Of a stretch of DNA of 52,813 nucleotides, positions 33,290 to 41,070 are shown one piece after another. Within the stretch, counting starts at the first letter, position 1. Each line of letters starts with the position of its first letter. The notes below the pieces were generated by a model that searched no databases, had not been told where the DNA came from, and worked only from the letters and a program-made list of their open reading frames with translations. A program made the translations under genes and the position numbers. This DNA is from a virus. The DNA lies in IMG/VR virus record IMGVR_UViG_3300037502_004181, positions 1 to 52,813 of that record; one strand, given 5' to 3'.

Positions 33290-33976
33290 TTAGAACTTTC
33301 GCTCTTTTTCCATGCGGCGTAGACACTGTTCGACAGTCTCTCCTGGTAGCATGTCGTAACTGCAACCAATGCATCCTCCCTTCCAGCTTCCAGCCTCTTC
33401 TCCAACCTCTCCTGAAAATGATATGTCGATGCTGCGGCGGATCATTCTAGATAAACGAAACCACTTGCGATGCCATTGCCATAATTCTTCAGTACATGTT
33501 GCTTTTACTTTCTGTATGTCACCGTTGTTCAGAATATATGTGTAATCAAAAACCTCTTTCTTTGCTTGTGGCATATCATAGCTATATGTCTCAAATTCAC
33601 CGCTATCAGTTTTTACTAGATGAAAATCAAACTCCCAAGACACGAATGGAATATCCCACGATTTATAAAGATCCCCCCATCTCCATACAAAAGATTTTTC
33701 ATAGTACATCAGCCCATAAGTAAGCCATTCACATGATTCCTCTCGCTTTGTTTTAAATGGCAGCACTATATGAAATGCACCCCACAAAAAGCAGATGTTT
33801 ATTGAATAGTTCTGGCTAAAGTACCCACCTTGGTTCAACTGGAGTTCTAGCCCAAGCCTAGGCGCGAAATAGCCCCACTTGAAGTCGATTGAATCTTTAT
33901 TGATGCGCCACATAGTGGTTAGTTTTGCGAATAAACGCTGTGCCGAGTTAAATTCGTGTTTATAGGTTTCTTTCAT
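33290..33976 (-). CDS. Conserved hypothetical phage protein
   Basis: 228 residues rich in aromatics, with a conserved-looking C-terminus (SWKGGCIGCSYDMLPGETVEQCLRRMEKERKF) that I have seen in other prophages near SSB or Q genes. No enzymatic motif recognised; one CIGC pair may bind metal. AGGGGA lies before the ATG. Confidence 0.7.
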   Translation of the reverse strand: MKETYKHEFNSAQRLFAKLTTMWRINKDSIDFKWGYFAPRLGLELQLNQGGYFSQNYSINICFLWGAFHIVLPFKTKREESCEWLTYGLMYYEKSFVWRWGDLYKSWDIPFVSWEFDFHLVKTDSGEFETYSYDMPQAKKEVFDYTYILNNGDIQKVKATCTEELWQWHRKWFRLSRMIRRSIDISFSGEVGEEAGSWKGGCIGCSYDMLPGETVEQCLRRMEKERKF

Positions 33977-33993
33977 GGTTCATCCCCTGTTAT

Positions 33994-34530
33994 TTAGCAG
34001 CAAAGTAATAGCGCTGGGTATTGCTTCCCAATCGGTGCAAACGGGATGTCATCATCCCAACCTTCCCCCAGATCAGGCGTGTAGTTTTGTGGTTGTGGTT
34101 GTTGTTGCTGCTGAGGCTTTGGCGCATAACCTTGGTTTTGCTTAGGCACTGGCATTTGGTTGCCGCCATGCTGATGGTTTTCAGGACGGCTGCCGAGCAT
34201 CTGCATCGTTCCACGCTGGTCAATCACGACCTCAGTAGTGAATCGCTCGACTCCAGAGCTATCTTTCCACTTGCGGGTCTGCAGCTTGCCTTCCAGGTAC
34301 ACTTGCGAACCTTTACGCAGGTACTCACCGGCAATTTCGGCCAGCTTCCCGTACATGACGACCCTGTGCCACTCGGTACGCTCTTGCTGTTGGCCCTGTT
34401 GGTCCTTCCATGACTCACTGGTGGCCACGGTGATATTTGCTACGGCGTTTCCGTTGGTCATGAAGCGAACCTCAGGATCCTGACCAAGGTTTCCAACCAG
34501 AATGACTTTGTTAACCCCTCTACTGGACAT
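33994..34530 (-). CDS. ssb: Single-stranded DNA-binding protein
   Basis: 178 residues. The OB-fold ([37 protein letters not shown]) is followed by a Gln/Pro-rich linker and the acidic DDDIPF motif that normally ends SSBs and binds partner enzymes. Here 14 residues ([14 protein letters not shown]) follow the motif, so the free C-terminal Phe is not available. Coats ssDNA in phage replication and recombination. Confidence 0.93.
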   Translation of the reverse strand: MSSRGVNKVILVGNLGQDPEVRFMTNGNAVANITVATSESWKDQQGQQQERTEWHRVVMYGKLAEIAGEYLRKGSQVYLEGKLQTRKWKDSSGVERFTTEVVIDQRGTMQMLGSRPENHQHGGNQMPVPKQNQGYAPKPQQQQQPQPQNYTPDLGEGWDDDIPFAPIGKQYPALLLCC

Positions 34531-34711
34531 TTTTGGTATCTCCTGAAATAGTTCTAGCCTCTATGTGCGTAGCTGCCAATACAGCGTTCTCAGAACCATC
34601 AGCATTACGGCATGCTAATGATTCAAATATGACCTCTTTGAGCACCACACCGTGCGCCTGCTTGCATTCATTGAAAGCGTCATCAAGAATTTGTTTAATT
34701 GATTTAGCCAT
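34520..34711 (-). CDS. Small hypothetical phage protein
   Basis: 63 residues from the ATG at 34711 (AGGTG upstream; the frame could also open at GTG 34717). The stop overlaps the SSB start. No family recognised. Confidence 0.6.
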   Translation of the reverse strand: MAKSIKQILDDAFNECKQAHGVVLKEVIFESLACRNADGSENAVLAATHIEARTISGDTKNVQ

Positions 34712-34718
34712 ACCCACC

Positions 34719-35021
34719 TCACCCTATCTGAATTAACCCGGCCTCAAACAGCCGCTCTTGTGTTTCTTCAAGCGCTCTCAGCTTTTCAGCATCCAAGTAC
34801 TCTGTGTCCATAATCCGGGTGCGCCTGTCGATCTCGTCATGACACGAGCTGCATGCATACACCCCGAAGTAATCATCACACTTGATACCCATTCCACGGC
34901 GCCGGCCGACATGAGCAAAAACCACTGTCTGCGGATCATGGTTGCAAATACCTGGCAACCTGAGAGTGCAGTTTTGCCCATTTGCGCTATCAGTTATCTT
35001 CTTGCTACGAGCTGTCATCAT
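34719..35021 (-). CDS. DUF1364 family putative nuclease (YbcO-like)
   Basis: 100 residues with LRLPGICNHDPQTVVFAHVG and YACSSCHDEID, the Cys/His pattern of the DUF1364/YbcO family, which has an HNH-like zinc fold. Common in the nin region of lambdoid phages. Overlaps the upstream gene by four bases. Confidence 0.85.
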   Translation of the reverse strand: MMTARSKKITDSANGQNCTLRLPGICNHDPQTVVFAHVGRRRGMGIKCDDYFGVYACSSCHDEIDRRTRIMDTEYLDAEKLRALEETQERLFEAGLIQIG

Positions 35022-35491
35022 GCATACCTCAGCAACTGCTCAACGGCCGCGTCCACCTCAGCCGATGATTTGAATTTCCCGAATAAAACGTGAGCCAGCA
35101 GTACATCAATCGTCGCGCTGTACAGCCCTGAAAACTCGTCTTCACCCATACTTGCGAAGCTTATGGACTTAGCCCTTACCCTCACGCTGCCGTCCGGGTA
35201 CCCAACAACGTCATAAAACCCAGCCTGAACCGCAATCCAGCGCCTGAACTCATCAAAGTTCTTGGCCGGTGTTAACTGATGGCCGCGATACTTGACCGGT
35301 TTAGGTTCGAAGTAGTCGAAAGCCAAATTGAGCAGCGACATGTATTTTCGGTGAAACTGCGGGTTGCGATCCTTCTTGAACTTGCCCCGGGCTATCTCAC
35401 CGATTTTCATCTTCTGAACATAATCCGCATCGTTAGCAGCAAGCGGTGCCAACTGGCCAGTGGCAGTTTTAATCAGAGCGAGTTCTGCCAT
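35018..35491 (-). CDS. DUF1367 family phage protein
   Basis: 157 residues from the ATG at 35491 (GAGGTG upstream); the longer frame lies in the preceding gene. Pattern NPQFHRKYMSLLNLAFDYF and FDEFRRWIAVQAGFYDVV matches DUF1367, a lambdoid nin-region family of unknown function. Confidence 0.82.
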   Translation of the reverse strand: MAELALIKTATGQLAPLAANDADYVQKMKIGEIARGKFKKDRNPQFHRKYMSLLNLAFDYFEPKPVKYRGHQLTPAKNFDEFRRWIAVQAGFYDVVGYPDGSVRVRAKSISFASMGEDEFSGLYSATIDVLLAHVLFGKFKSSAEVDAAVEQLLRYA

Positions 35492-35943
35492 GATTTCACC
35501 TCTGTATTTCCCCATAGCGCTATCAAAGCCGCGTCTCGACTGTCTGTGTTGCTTCGCCCTGTCCACCCGGTCAGCTTGTTGAAGTAAGCACCGTTTTTCT
35601 TGGCCTGCATCTTCACTTTTCCACGCAGCGGTTTGACCATGACGGGGGTGATCCCCTTGCTCTTGAGTTGCTCGACAATGTCCCTACCAGACTGTTTCAC
35701 CTGTCCGACGTTCTGCGCGATTTTTAGCATTTCAGCTCTACTAGCACCTGGTCTGGCGTAAGTAGGTTTTGAGGCCTCCACGTCCTCAATCTTGACGATA
35801 AGCTGATGGGTTGCAGCCAAACTGACTATGTGCTCAATCAGCTCAGGCTGTGGCATGCTACGCAGCTCAATGATTTTCTGCCCATGGGTAAGCGCGAAAC
35901 CAGGCTTGCTCGCGTCTGGGTCTATTCCAACCACGTAATTCAT
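35473..35943 (-). CDS. RuvC-like Holliday junction resolvase
   Basis: 156 residues with an RNase H-fold start, YVVGIDPDASKPGFAL (catalytic Asp 8), a conserved acidic KIEDVEA near residue 53 and a C-terminal SRDAALIAL with an Asp, matching the spacing of RuvC catalytic residues. Expected to cut branched DNA made in phage recombination. Coupled to both neighbours by overlaps. Confidence 0.78.
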   Translation of the reverse strand: MNYVVGIDPDASKPGFALTHGQKIIELRSMPQPELIEHIVSLAATHQLIVKIEDVEASKPTYARPGASRAEMLKIAQNVGQVKQSGRDIVEQLKSKGITPVMVKPLRGKVKMQAKKNGAYFNKLTGWTGRSNTDSRDAALIALWGNTEVKSWQNSL

Positions 35944-36320
35944 GAAGCCCTCCCAAGATAAAACTGCTTGGCCACACCCTTGAGCCAGGTGTTTGCCTGA
36001 CGGCGGCGATCCGCGTTTTTGGTGGTCAGAAAAATTCGCTCATACTCAAGCGAAGCGTTGTGTCTAAGCTTTGGCGGCTCGGCTGGTATGTAGCTCATGG
36101 TTTTGAGGATCCAGTCTCTGTCAGAGCTATGCGCTCGGCCGTGGTAAAACCGTGGGTATTCAAGCCATGGTTCAGCAGGTGTCCCGATGCTTGGTGAATG
36201 CACAAACTCGGGTATTTCGAAATCATGTGCATCATTGGCCGCTGTTACAGATCCGCTGTTGGCAGCCTTCAAGAATTCAAATCCGTCAGGCGCATCTTCA
36301 GGCAATGGCTTAACCAGCAT
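35940..36320 (-). CDS. Hypothetical protein of the replication region
   Basis: 126 residues from the ATG at 36320 (GGAGG upstream). Proline-rich N-terminus, then LEYERIFLTTKNADRRRQANTWLKGVAKQFYLGRA. No family recognised. Overlaps the P-like gene and the RuvC-like gene. Confidence 0.65.
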   Translation of the reverse strand: MLVKPLPEDAPDGFEFLKAANSGSVTAANDAHDFEIPEFVHSPSIGTPAEPWLEYPRFYHGRAHSSDRDWILKTMSYIPAEPPKLRHNASLEYERIFLTTKNADRRRQANTWLKGVAKQFYLGRAS

Positions 36321-37041
36321 TCGACCTCCGATACTTGAATGACTCGCCACGGCCCTTGCTGCGCTGCTGCTGGCGTAACGCAGCCATGCGCTGTTCGATT
36401 GGAGTCAGCGGCCTGCTGCTGCTTGCCATGCGCTCAGATATTTTCTGCTCGATGAAATCCCGGGAGCTCGGCGCAGCGTTCTCGAGTAACGGCGTTGACA
36501 TGCTCGGGATCCGCTCACCACGTTGCACCTGGGCCGTTATTCGGACGAATGCCGACTTGAACAGAGCCAAAGCCTTGTCAGCGGGTAGCTGGTTGCGGCA
36601 AGCAAACTGCACTTCAAGTCGGGTGGCGTATTCGATATCGTCTGCCGGTTCCTGGCGGTTGATCATCCTCTGAAACGCTGAGGTGATCTGCTCATCGCTG
36701 ACGCCGACTCCGAGGCACCATTGAACTACCTGGCCGATTGATGGCCACCATGGGCGACTATCAGCCCTGGCCGCAGCCAGTCCTCGCTCAATCTGTTCAA
36801 TCGTGTTGATACCGTTCTCAACCATCGCCTGACGCATCTGCTGCTTCCAGCGTTGGACGTCTTCGGTTGTTGGCAGAGACTGCTTCCAAGCCGGGTAAAT
36901 CGAACGCAGCTGCTTGCCAAGTTCGCCAAGCACAGCTTCAACCCTGTCGTTATGAGTTGATTGACTTGCTTGCTGTCGCTTATCGGGAAACTGGTTAATC
37001 TGGGCCAATGCACCGGTCATTGCTTGCTGAATAGACTTCAT
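36310..37041 (-). CDS. Replication protein P-like (helicase loader)
   Basis: 243 residues from the ATG at 37041, which forms ATGA with the O-like stop. It shows gpP-like features: INQFPDKR near the start, WPSIGQVVQWCLG in the middle, RAMLRQQQ-type basic C-terminus. In lambda, P brings DnaB helicase to the O-origin complex. The order O then P supports the call. Confidence 0.78.
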   Translation of the reverse strand: MKSIQQAMTGALAQINQFPDKRQQASQSTHNDRVEAVLGELGKQLRSIYPAWKQSLPTTEDVQRWKQQMRQAMVENGINTIEQIERGLAAARADSRPWWPSIGQVVQWCLGVGVSDEQITSAFQRMINRQEPADDIEYATRLEVQFACRNQLPADKALALFKSAFVRITAQVQRGERIPSMSTPLLENAAPSSRDFIEQKISERMASSSRPLTPIEQRMAALRQQQRSKGRGESFKYRRSNAG

Positions 37042-37898
37042 ACAACCTCCCCTTCGATGTAATTGGAGTTGTAACCGTAGCTGGGTACATCCCAATCGAT
37101 GTTGTCCGATCCTTGTGGCTTGCTGGCGCTTCCGCCCCTCTGAACAGGAGCGTTATTTTGTGATTTGCTTAGCCAGCGCGTGATGAACGCCTTGATCCCC
37201 GTTTTCGTCTTTCGGTTCTTCGGTCTGGCATCAAGCCAGGCATACATGCCTCGCAGTTCCTGCATGACATCAAGCGCTGGGTACAGCTCTTGATATTTCA
37301 AAAGGTCAGATTTGCTTACAGGATAAAAACCATCTTGATGCACAAGCGGTAATGAAATAACCGGTGGTTCTTTGGTGGTGGCGTCGAGATTTTTTATCTC
37401 GGCGCAAGATCTTTTATCTTTCTTTCCTATTCCCTGTTCCCCTTCCCCTTCCACTTGTGCACTTCCGTGACGCGTGGATGACGCGTCGCTTACGCGTGAT
37501 TTTTCTTCGTTATTAGTCTCTTTTTTTGCAACAGATTCAGTATGTTGAAAATCCCCGTCATCAGGTGAAGGCAACTCGCTTTCTCTTTCCCTGTTATTTA
37601 TGACTTGGTGACGCTTGAATGTTGGTATGCACCCGTAGTCGGAGCCGTCAACGCGATATTTAACTATCAATCCACGCGTGGCCAACGCGTCAAGCACGCG
37701 TGAAAAATCGTGGTTGTCGTATGGCAAAACATCGAGCTTAAGCTGTCTCGGGCGCCATTCGAACCTGCCTTCTCTGTCGCAGCAGCAGAACAACCCTATA
37801 AATGCGATCCTCAAAGGAAGTCCTGTCTCCTGCTCTGCTTCGAACAACAGTTCATGCCTGAAAAGCTCAGGCTTGACTGTGCGGATACGTGTAGACAT
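37038..37898 (-). CDS. Replication initiator O-like protein
   Basis: 286 residues. The N-terminal winged-helix domain (RIRTVKPELFRHELLFEAE ... GLPLRIAFIGLFCCCDREGRF, DVLPYDNHDFSRVLDALATRG) is typical of phage O-type/DUF1376-like initiators. A polar linker follows, then a C-terminal domain (YPALDVMQELRGMYAWLD) likely to bind the loader. Six ACGCGT iterons and AT-rich 13-mers lie inside the gene, as the lambda origin lies inside O. Confidence 0.8.
   Translation of the reverse strand: MSTRIRTVKPELFRHELLFEAEQETGLPLRIAFIGLFCCCDREGRFEWRPRQLKLDVLPYDNHDFSRVLDALATRGLIVKYRVDGSDYGCIPTFKRHQVINNRERESELPSPDDGDFQHTESVAKKETNNEEKSRVSDASSTRHGSAQVEGEGEQGIGKKDKRSCAEIKNLDATTKEPPVISLPLVHQDGFYPVSKSDLLKYQELYPALDVMQELRGMYAWLDARPKNRKTKTGIKAFITRWLSKSQNNAPVQRGGSASKPQGSDNIDWDVPSYGYNSNYIEGEVV
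37388..37497. other. Candidate replication origin: AT-rich 13-mers and iteron cluster 1
   Basis: ACGCGT hexamers start at 37470, 37481 and 37492, exactly 11 bp apart. Beside them are two AT-rich 13-mers, GATTTTTTATCTC (37388) and GATCTTTTATCTT (37408); the second differs from the oriC 13-mer consensus GATCTNTTNTTTT at one position. Inside the O-like gene. Confidence 0.68.
37674..37701. repeat. Iteron cluster 2
   Basis: Three ACGCGT hexamers at 37674, 37685 and 37696, again 11 bp apart. An imperfect ACGCGA lies 24 bp to the left. Inside the O-like gene. Confidence 0.75.
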
Positions 37899-37916
37899 AA
37901 GCTGTAACTCCGTCGG

Positions 37917-38420
37917 CTACGCGTCGCTGACGCGTGGTTCACGCGTGATACTTCTAACCTGAGTGCTAACCACTGCATCAAGTTTCAGCACTTCATTGAC
38001 CGTCTTTCTCAGTTCAACGCGGATTCGGTCATACTCGTCAGTTGTGATCACACCATCCGCCCGGGCGTCTTTAACCTTGGCCAAGGCGCTACCAAGCTGT
38101 GATGTCAGGCCGAGAAGTTGATCGCTAAGGTCTTCATCACAAGCCACTTCCTCAGGCAGCGGAACGAACACCCCGCCACGCTTTGCGCACCAGGCTTCCA
38201 GGATCCGGTTGTCGTCGGTGAGCTCTGTCAGAAAAACGGCATCACGCAGATAGAGAAAATTGGTTTCGTTGTCCGGGTTCAGCTTGTTTGCCAGAACGGC
38301 CGGCCGAATGTTCATCTTCTCGGCCAGCTCCCGCACACCATGCTCCAGGCCAACCACGTGGGCCGCATCTTCCGGCTCGATACATGAGGTCTTGCGGTGC
38401 TTTAATGTTTGTTTAAGCAT
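37917..38420 (-). CDS. CII-like regulator (CP76 family)
   Basis: 167 residues with the pattern of the phage 186 CII/CP76 family: an HTH in LAEKMNIRPAVLANKLNPDNE, then LRDAVFLTELTDDNRILEAWCAKRG. Probable activator or repressor in the lysis-lysogeny choice. Located between Cro and O, as CII in lambda. Its last codons contain iteron cluster 3. Confidence 0.83.
   Translation of the reverse strand: MLKQTLKHRKTSCIEPEDAAHVVGLEHGVRELAEKMNIRPAVLANKLNPDNETNFLYLRDAVFLTELTDDNRILEAWCAKRGGVFVPLPEEVACDEDLSDQLLGLTSQLGSALAKVKDARADGVITTDEYDRIRVELRKTVNEVLKLDAVVSTQVRSITREPRVSDA
37919..37946. repeat. Iteron cluster 3
   Basis: Three ACGCGT hexamers at 37919, 37930 and 37941, 11 bp apart, at the end of the CII-like gene and just upstream of the O-like start. 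Confidence 0.75.
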
Positions 38421-38438
38421 GAGTTTCTGTATCCTGTT

Positions 38439-38687
38439 CTACGTGGCCATTTGGGCAGGAGTTTGCCCGGCAGTATTGGAGTCAACTGGATTAGGGAACA
38501 CATCCATGAAAGAGCAATTCGCGCCGAGTTGATTTAGCGCATTCACAATCTTCCAGCATTGGTTGAAGTCAGGGGTTCTTCGCCCTGTCTCGTAGTGATA
38601 TACCGTCGAAACATCAGTTCCGATTACCTTTGAGAGGTCTTTTACGGAGATTTCTGCTCCAACTCTTACTTGTCGTATTTGCTGCAT
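38439..38687 (-). CDS. cro: Cro-like HTH repressor
   Basis: 82 residues from the ATG at 38687, with AGAGG upstream. HTH of the XRE type: VKDLSKVIGTDVSTVYHYETGRR. A tail of about 35 residues without a known domain follows. Divergent from CI with the operator array between, so it is the first gene of the leftward early operon. Confidence 0.85.
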   Translation of the reverse strand: MQQIRQVRVGAEISVKDLSKVIGTDVSTVYHYETGRRTPDFNQCWKIVNALNQLGANCSFMDVFPNPVDSNTAGQTPAQMAT

Positions 38688-38718
38688 TTTCACCTCTGCA
38701 TTTAGGGTTTATTGCAAA

Positions 38719-38791
38719 TGTACATTATGTATATTGAAGACGCAACAAAATGTACATTCTGTTCGTTGATTGATTTTGTACATAACGTACA
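38719..38791. promoter_or_regulatory. CI/Cro operator array in the divergent switch region
   Basis: Three 15-bp sites of the form TGTACATNNYGTACA: 38719 (TGTACATTATGTATA), 38751 (TGTACATTCTGTTCG) and 38777 (TGTACATAACGTACA, nearly symmetric), starting 32 and 26 bp apart. They fill the space between cro and cI. A leftward promoter is plausible with TATACA 17 bp after TGTACA. Confidence 0.82.
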
Positions 38792-38806
38792 TTTTGAGGA
38801 ATGAAA

Positions 38807-39466
38807 ATGAATTGGACTGACCTGGTTAAATACAGGATTAAAGAGCTGCGCATTACTCAGGAGAAGCTTGCCGAAATGGTTGATGTTACTCCTGGGGGGA
38901 TGGGCCATTGGCTAAATAGGCGTAGAGAACCGTCACTTGAGCAGATCGCGAAGATACTTAAGGCCGTAAAACTTGATGCTCTTACCTTGCATTCTGACGG
39001 TTCTCTTGAGTATCCAGATGAGGCATTGGCCAACGTGAAGCATACGCCGTCACCAATTGAATATCAGAACTCATTCCCAGTAATTAGTGCCGTTCAGGCC
39101 GGTATGTGGACTGAGGCAGTTGAGGTATGTCAGCCATCGATGTCTGATGAGTGGTATCAGACCACGGAACGCACAAGCGGAAAGTGTTTCTGGTTAAGAG
39201 TTCAGGGAGACTCAATGACATCACCATCCGGGATCAGCTTTCCTGAGGGAACATTGATTCTGGTAGATACTGAGAAAGACTATCAATCAGGATCATTCGT
39301 GGTGGCAAAACTCACCGATGTAAATGAGGCAACTTTCAAGAAGCTGGTTATCGATGCTGGTCAGCGCTTCCTCAAGCCACTAAACACCTCATACCCCACT
39401 CTACCAATCAATGGGAATTGCAAGATCATCGGCGTTGTGGTCGATGCCAAGATCAAGATTTTTTAA
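38807..39466 (+). CDS. cI: CI-type prophage repressor with S24 autocleavage domain
   Basis: 219 residues from the ATG at 38807 (GAGG upstream). N-terminal HTH (ITQEKLAEMVDVTPGGMGHWL). The C-terminal LexA/S24 domain has cleavage site A98-G99, nucleophile S136 in GDSMTSP and general base K178. RecA-stimulated self-cleavage is therefore expected to induce the prophage. It binds the TGTACA operators at 38.7 kb and, by sequence match, at 40.3 kb. Confidence 0.93.
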   Translation: MNWTDLVKYRIKELRITQEKLAEMVDVTPGGMGHWLNRRREPSLEQIAKILKAVKLDALTLHSDGSLEYPDEALANVKHTPSPIEYQNSFPVISAVQAGMWTEAVEVCQPSMSDEWYQTTERTSGKCFWLRVQGDSMTSPSGISFPEGTLILVDTEKDYQSGSFVVAKLTDVNEATFKKLVIDAGQRFLKPLNTSYPTLPINGNCKIIGVVVDAKIKIF

Positions 39467-39480
39467 GCAAAGGAGAGATC

Positions 39481-40014
39481 GTGTCTGCTGGGTTGAATAA
39501 GTTCGACAGGGAATTGCAGTTAGCAATATTGAAGGTAAGTACCGCTAAATATCCATGCACTACGGAGCCATCAGACTTCAATAAAACCGAAGTTGCTAGA
39601 TCATCTAGCGACGTGGACAAACTATTAGCCAATGTGCTGTATCTTGAAGAGCATGGTCTCATCAAGATTGAGCACCACATTAGGGGCTCTATAAGCGCCA
39701 TGAAAGAAAATCTCCGAATTCTTTCAAGCATCTCAGCGACTAAAGACGGCATAGATTTTATGCTTCAAGACGGAGGTTTGAGTGCAATACTCAAAGTGAC
39801 AACCATCAAATTGCATGACGACACACTTAGCCTTCTAACCGAATTCATAAACAAGCATGTTGAAAGCCAAGAAGATAAGCAGAAATTTTTCTCTCGGATT
39901 CGAGAGCTGCCTTACGAGTCGACAAAACACATCGCGCTTCAACTGGTGAGCAAGGGGCTTGATCAGATGCCGAACGCAGTTCAGTGGCTAAAAACAATGA
40001 TTCATTTGGCCTGA
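39481..40014 (+). CDS. Hypothetical protein downstream of the repressor
   Basis: 177 residues from a GTG at 39481 with AAGGAG seven bases upstream, 14 bases after cI, so it is probably expressed in the lysogen. Soluble and helical. VDKLLANVLYLEEHGLIKIEHHIRG looks like a winged-helix part. No family recognised. Genes in this place often concern immunity or exclusion; this is only context. Confidence 0.72.
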   Translation: MSAGLNKFDRELQLAILKVSTAKYPCTTEPSDFNKTEVARSSSDVDKLLANVLYLEEHGLIKIEHHIRGSISAMKENLRILSSISATKDGIDFMLQDGGLSAILKVTTIKLHDDTLSLLTEFINKHVESQEDKQKFFSRIRELPYESTKHIALQLVSKGLDQMPNAVQWLKTMIHLA

Positions 40015-40206
40015 GTCTTTCAAACTTAATCCAGCCCAAGCTGCTAGACAGCTTTAGCCAAAATGAGTCTTCTTTAGCGGCCGATTCAATGGTAACTGTG
40101 TCATTTATAAAAATAAGTGAGTCGATTTTCATACCCTACCCCCGTTTTTCTCTTATTCGTGATTATATTTGATGACAATTTAATTGTGTACAATCATTTA
40201 CACCTA

Positions 40207-40287
40207 ACCCGCTTCGGCGGGTTTTCTTTTGCCTGATCCCCACCACTTAGCCACCAATACAAGCCCGCTAGTTCGCGGGCTTTTTTG
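40207..40287 (+). terminator. Tandem terminators of the repressor transcript
   Basis: CCCGCTTCGGCGGG followed by TTTTCTTTT (40208-40231), then AGCCCGCTAGTTCGCGGGCT followed by TTTTTT (40262-40286). Together they isolate the lysogenic transcript from the rightward early operon. Confidence 0.82.
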
Positions 40288-40304
40288 TGCCCGCCTAAAA
40301 TAAA

Positions 40305-40346
40305 TGTACATTTTGTATTGACAGTAAAATATACGTATCGTACATT
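40305..40346 (+). promoter_or_regulatory. Rightward early promoter with two CI operators
   Basis: TTGACA (40318-40323), a 17-bp spacer and TACATT (40341-40346). Two sites match the switch operators: TGTACATTTTGTATT (40305-40319), overlapping the -35, and TATACGTATCGTACA (40330-40344, inverted), overlapping the -10. This gives a PL-like, CI-repressed promoter for the recombination operon. Confidence 0.8.
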
Positions 40347-40351
40347 TACCA

Positions 40352-40698
40352 CATCGGCAGAACGCCACGCTCTTTAACAATCAGCCCCATGAACGACTAA
40401 CCTTGGCACCCTCACGAATGAGGGAACCAAACTAGGTCACTCCGAGGAACACGCAGCGGAGGACAGAAATCTGCGTAAATAGACTTGTGCGCCTCTTGCG
40501 GCGACCGGGTATCAGATTGCTCAGATAGGCAAACAACGGCCGGAAAAACCGGCTGGCTGATAAGGATCTTGAGTCCGCCCTGAGAGCACGACCCGCAACG
40601 CGCACAACCCCGCCCAGTTCCGGCGGTGAGGTAGGAACAGGTTCTACAGCTGGCTCTTGCGAGAGTCAGCGATAAAGCCAACTGATAGGAGGGCTCCA
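40352..40698 (+). ncRNA. Untranslated structured leader of the rightward operon
   Basis: About 345 bases between the promoter and the first gene with no supported frame. Hairpins on the plus strand include CCCTCA-CGAA-TGAGGG (40409-40424), ACGCAG with CTGCGT (40451-40476), GCCGG-AAAAA-CCGGC (about 40538-40553) and CTGGCTCT with AGAGTCAG (about 40650-40669). It starts with a boxA. Could be an antitermination (nut or put-like) leader or a regulatory RNA. Transcription is inferred, not shown. Confidence 0.5.
40368..40380 (+). promoter_or_regulatory. boxA antitermination element
   Basis: CGCTCTTTAACAA differs by one base from the E. coli rrn boxA (TGCTCTTTAACAA) and lies about 16 bases after the expected transcription start. 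A small hairpin 29 bases later could be a boxB analogue. boxA binds NusB-S10 and counters Rho on untranslated RNA. Confidence 0.72.
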
Positions 40699-41070
40699 AT
40701 GGCTAAACGTGATGTAAAAATCAAGCCGGAGCAGTGGGACATACAGTCTGAACTTATTTTTGAGGTTGATGATGAAAAGTTCACTGAGACTCTTGCTGAT
40801 GAAATACACAGCTTCTTGGGCGGTAGTGAATCCAGAGTTGAAGATTCTGGAGGTTCAGTAATAGATGCTGCTTTGAGATTGTACGCATGCGAATGTTTTC
40901 GGTTAGTGGCTTTCAACAACTTCATGGATGAATACTATGTGACTGAGAAGTTCAACTTGTCATCAGGACATGGCGTAGAAGGTTTTAGCAGCTTCGAAGA
41001 AGCCAGGTTGAAGCGGAAGGAAATTGAATACTGGCATATCGAATTTGATCATGTAGAAATCTCTAAGTAA
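40699..41070 (+). CDS. DUF2528 family phage protein
   Basis: 123 residues from the ATG at 40699 with AGGAGG upstream. VKIKPEQWDIQSELIFEVDDEKFTE matches the DUF2528 N-terminus. Acidic and of unknown function. It stands alone between two long untranslated segments. Confidence 0.78.
   Translation: MAKRDVKIKPEQWDIQSELIFEVDDEKFTETLADEIHSFLGGSESRVEDSGGSVIDAALRLYACECFRLVAFNNFMDEYYVTEKFNLSSGHGVEGFSSFEEARLKRKEIEYWHIEFDHVEISK

Larger units (their letters stand above)
40015..40351. other. Intergenic region ending the repressor unit and starting the rightward operon
   Basis: About 340 bases without a supportable gene; a 95-residue minus-strand frame overlapping its start lacks a ribosome site. It holds two terminators and then the promoter and operators at 40305-40346. 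A weak operator-like TGTACA lies at 40197. Confidence 0.7.

Noticed and set aside
39845-40132. Minus-strand frame of 95 codons
   Set aside because: It overlaps the end of the 39481-40014 gene, lacks a ribosome site and has no recognisable family.
40412-40699. Minus-strand frame of 95 codons in the rightward leader
   Set aside because: It is cysteine- and serine-rich without a family and is antisense to the boxA leader; better explained as chance in structured GC-rich DNA.
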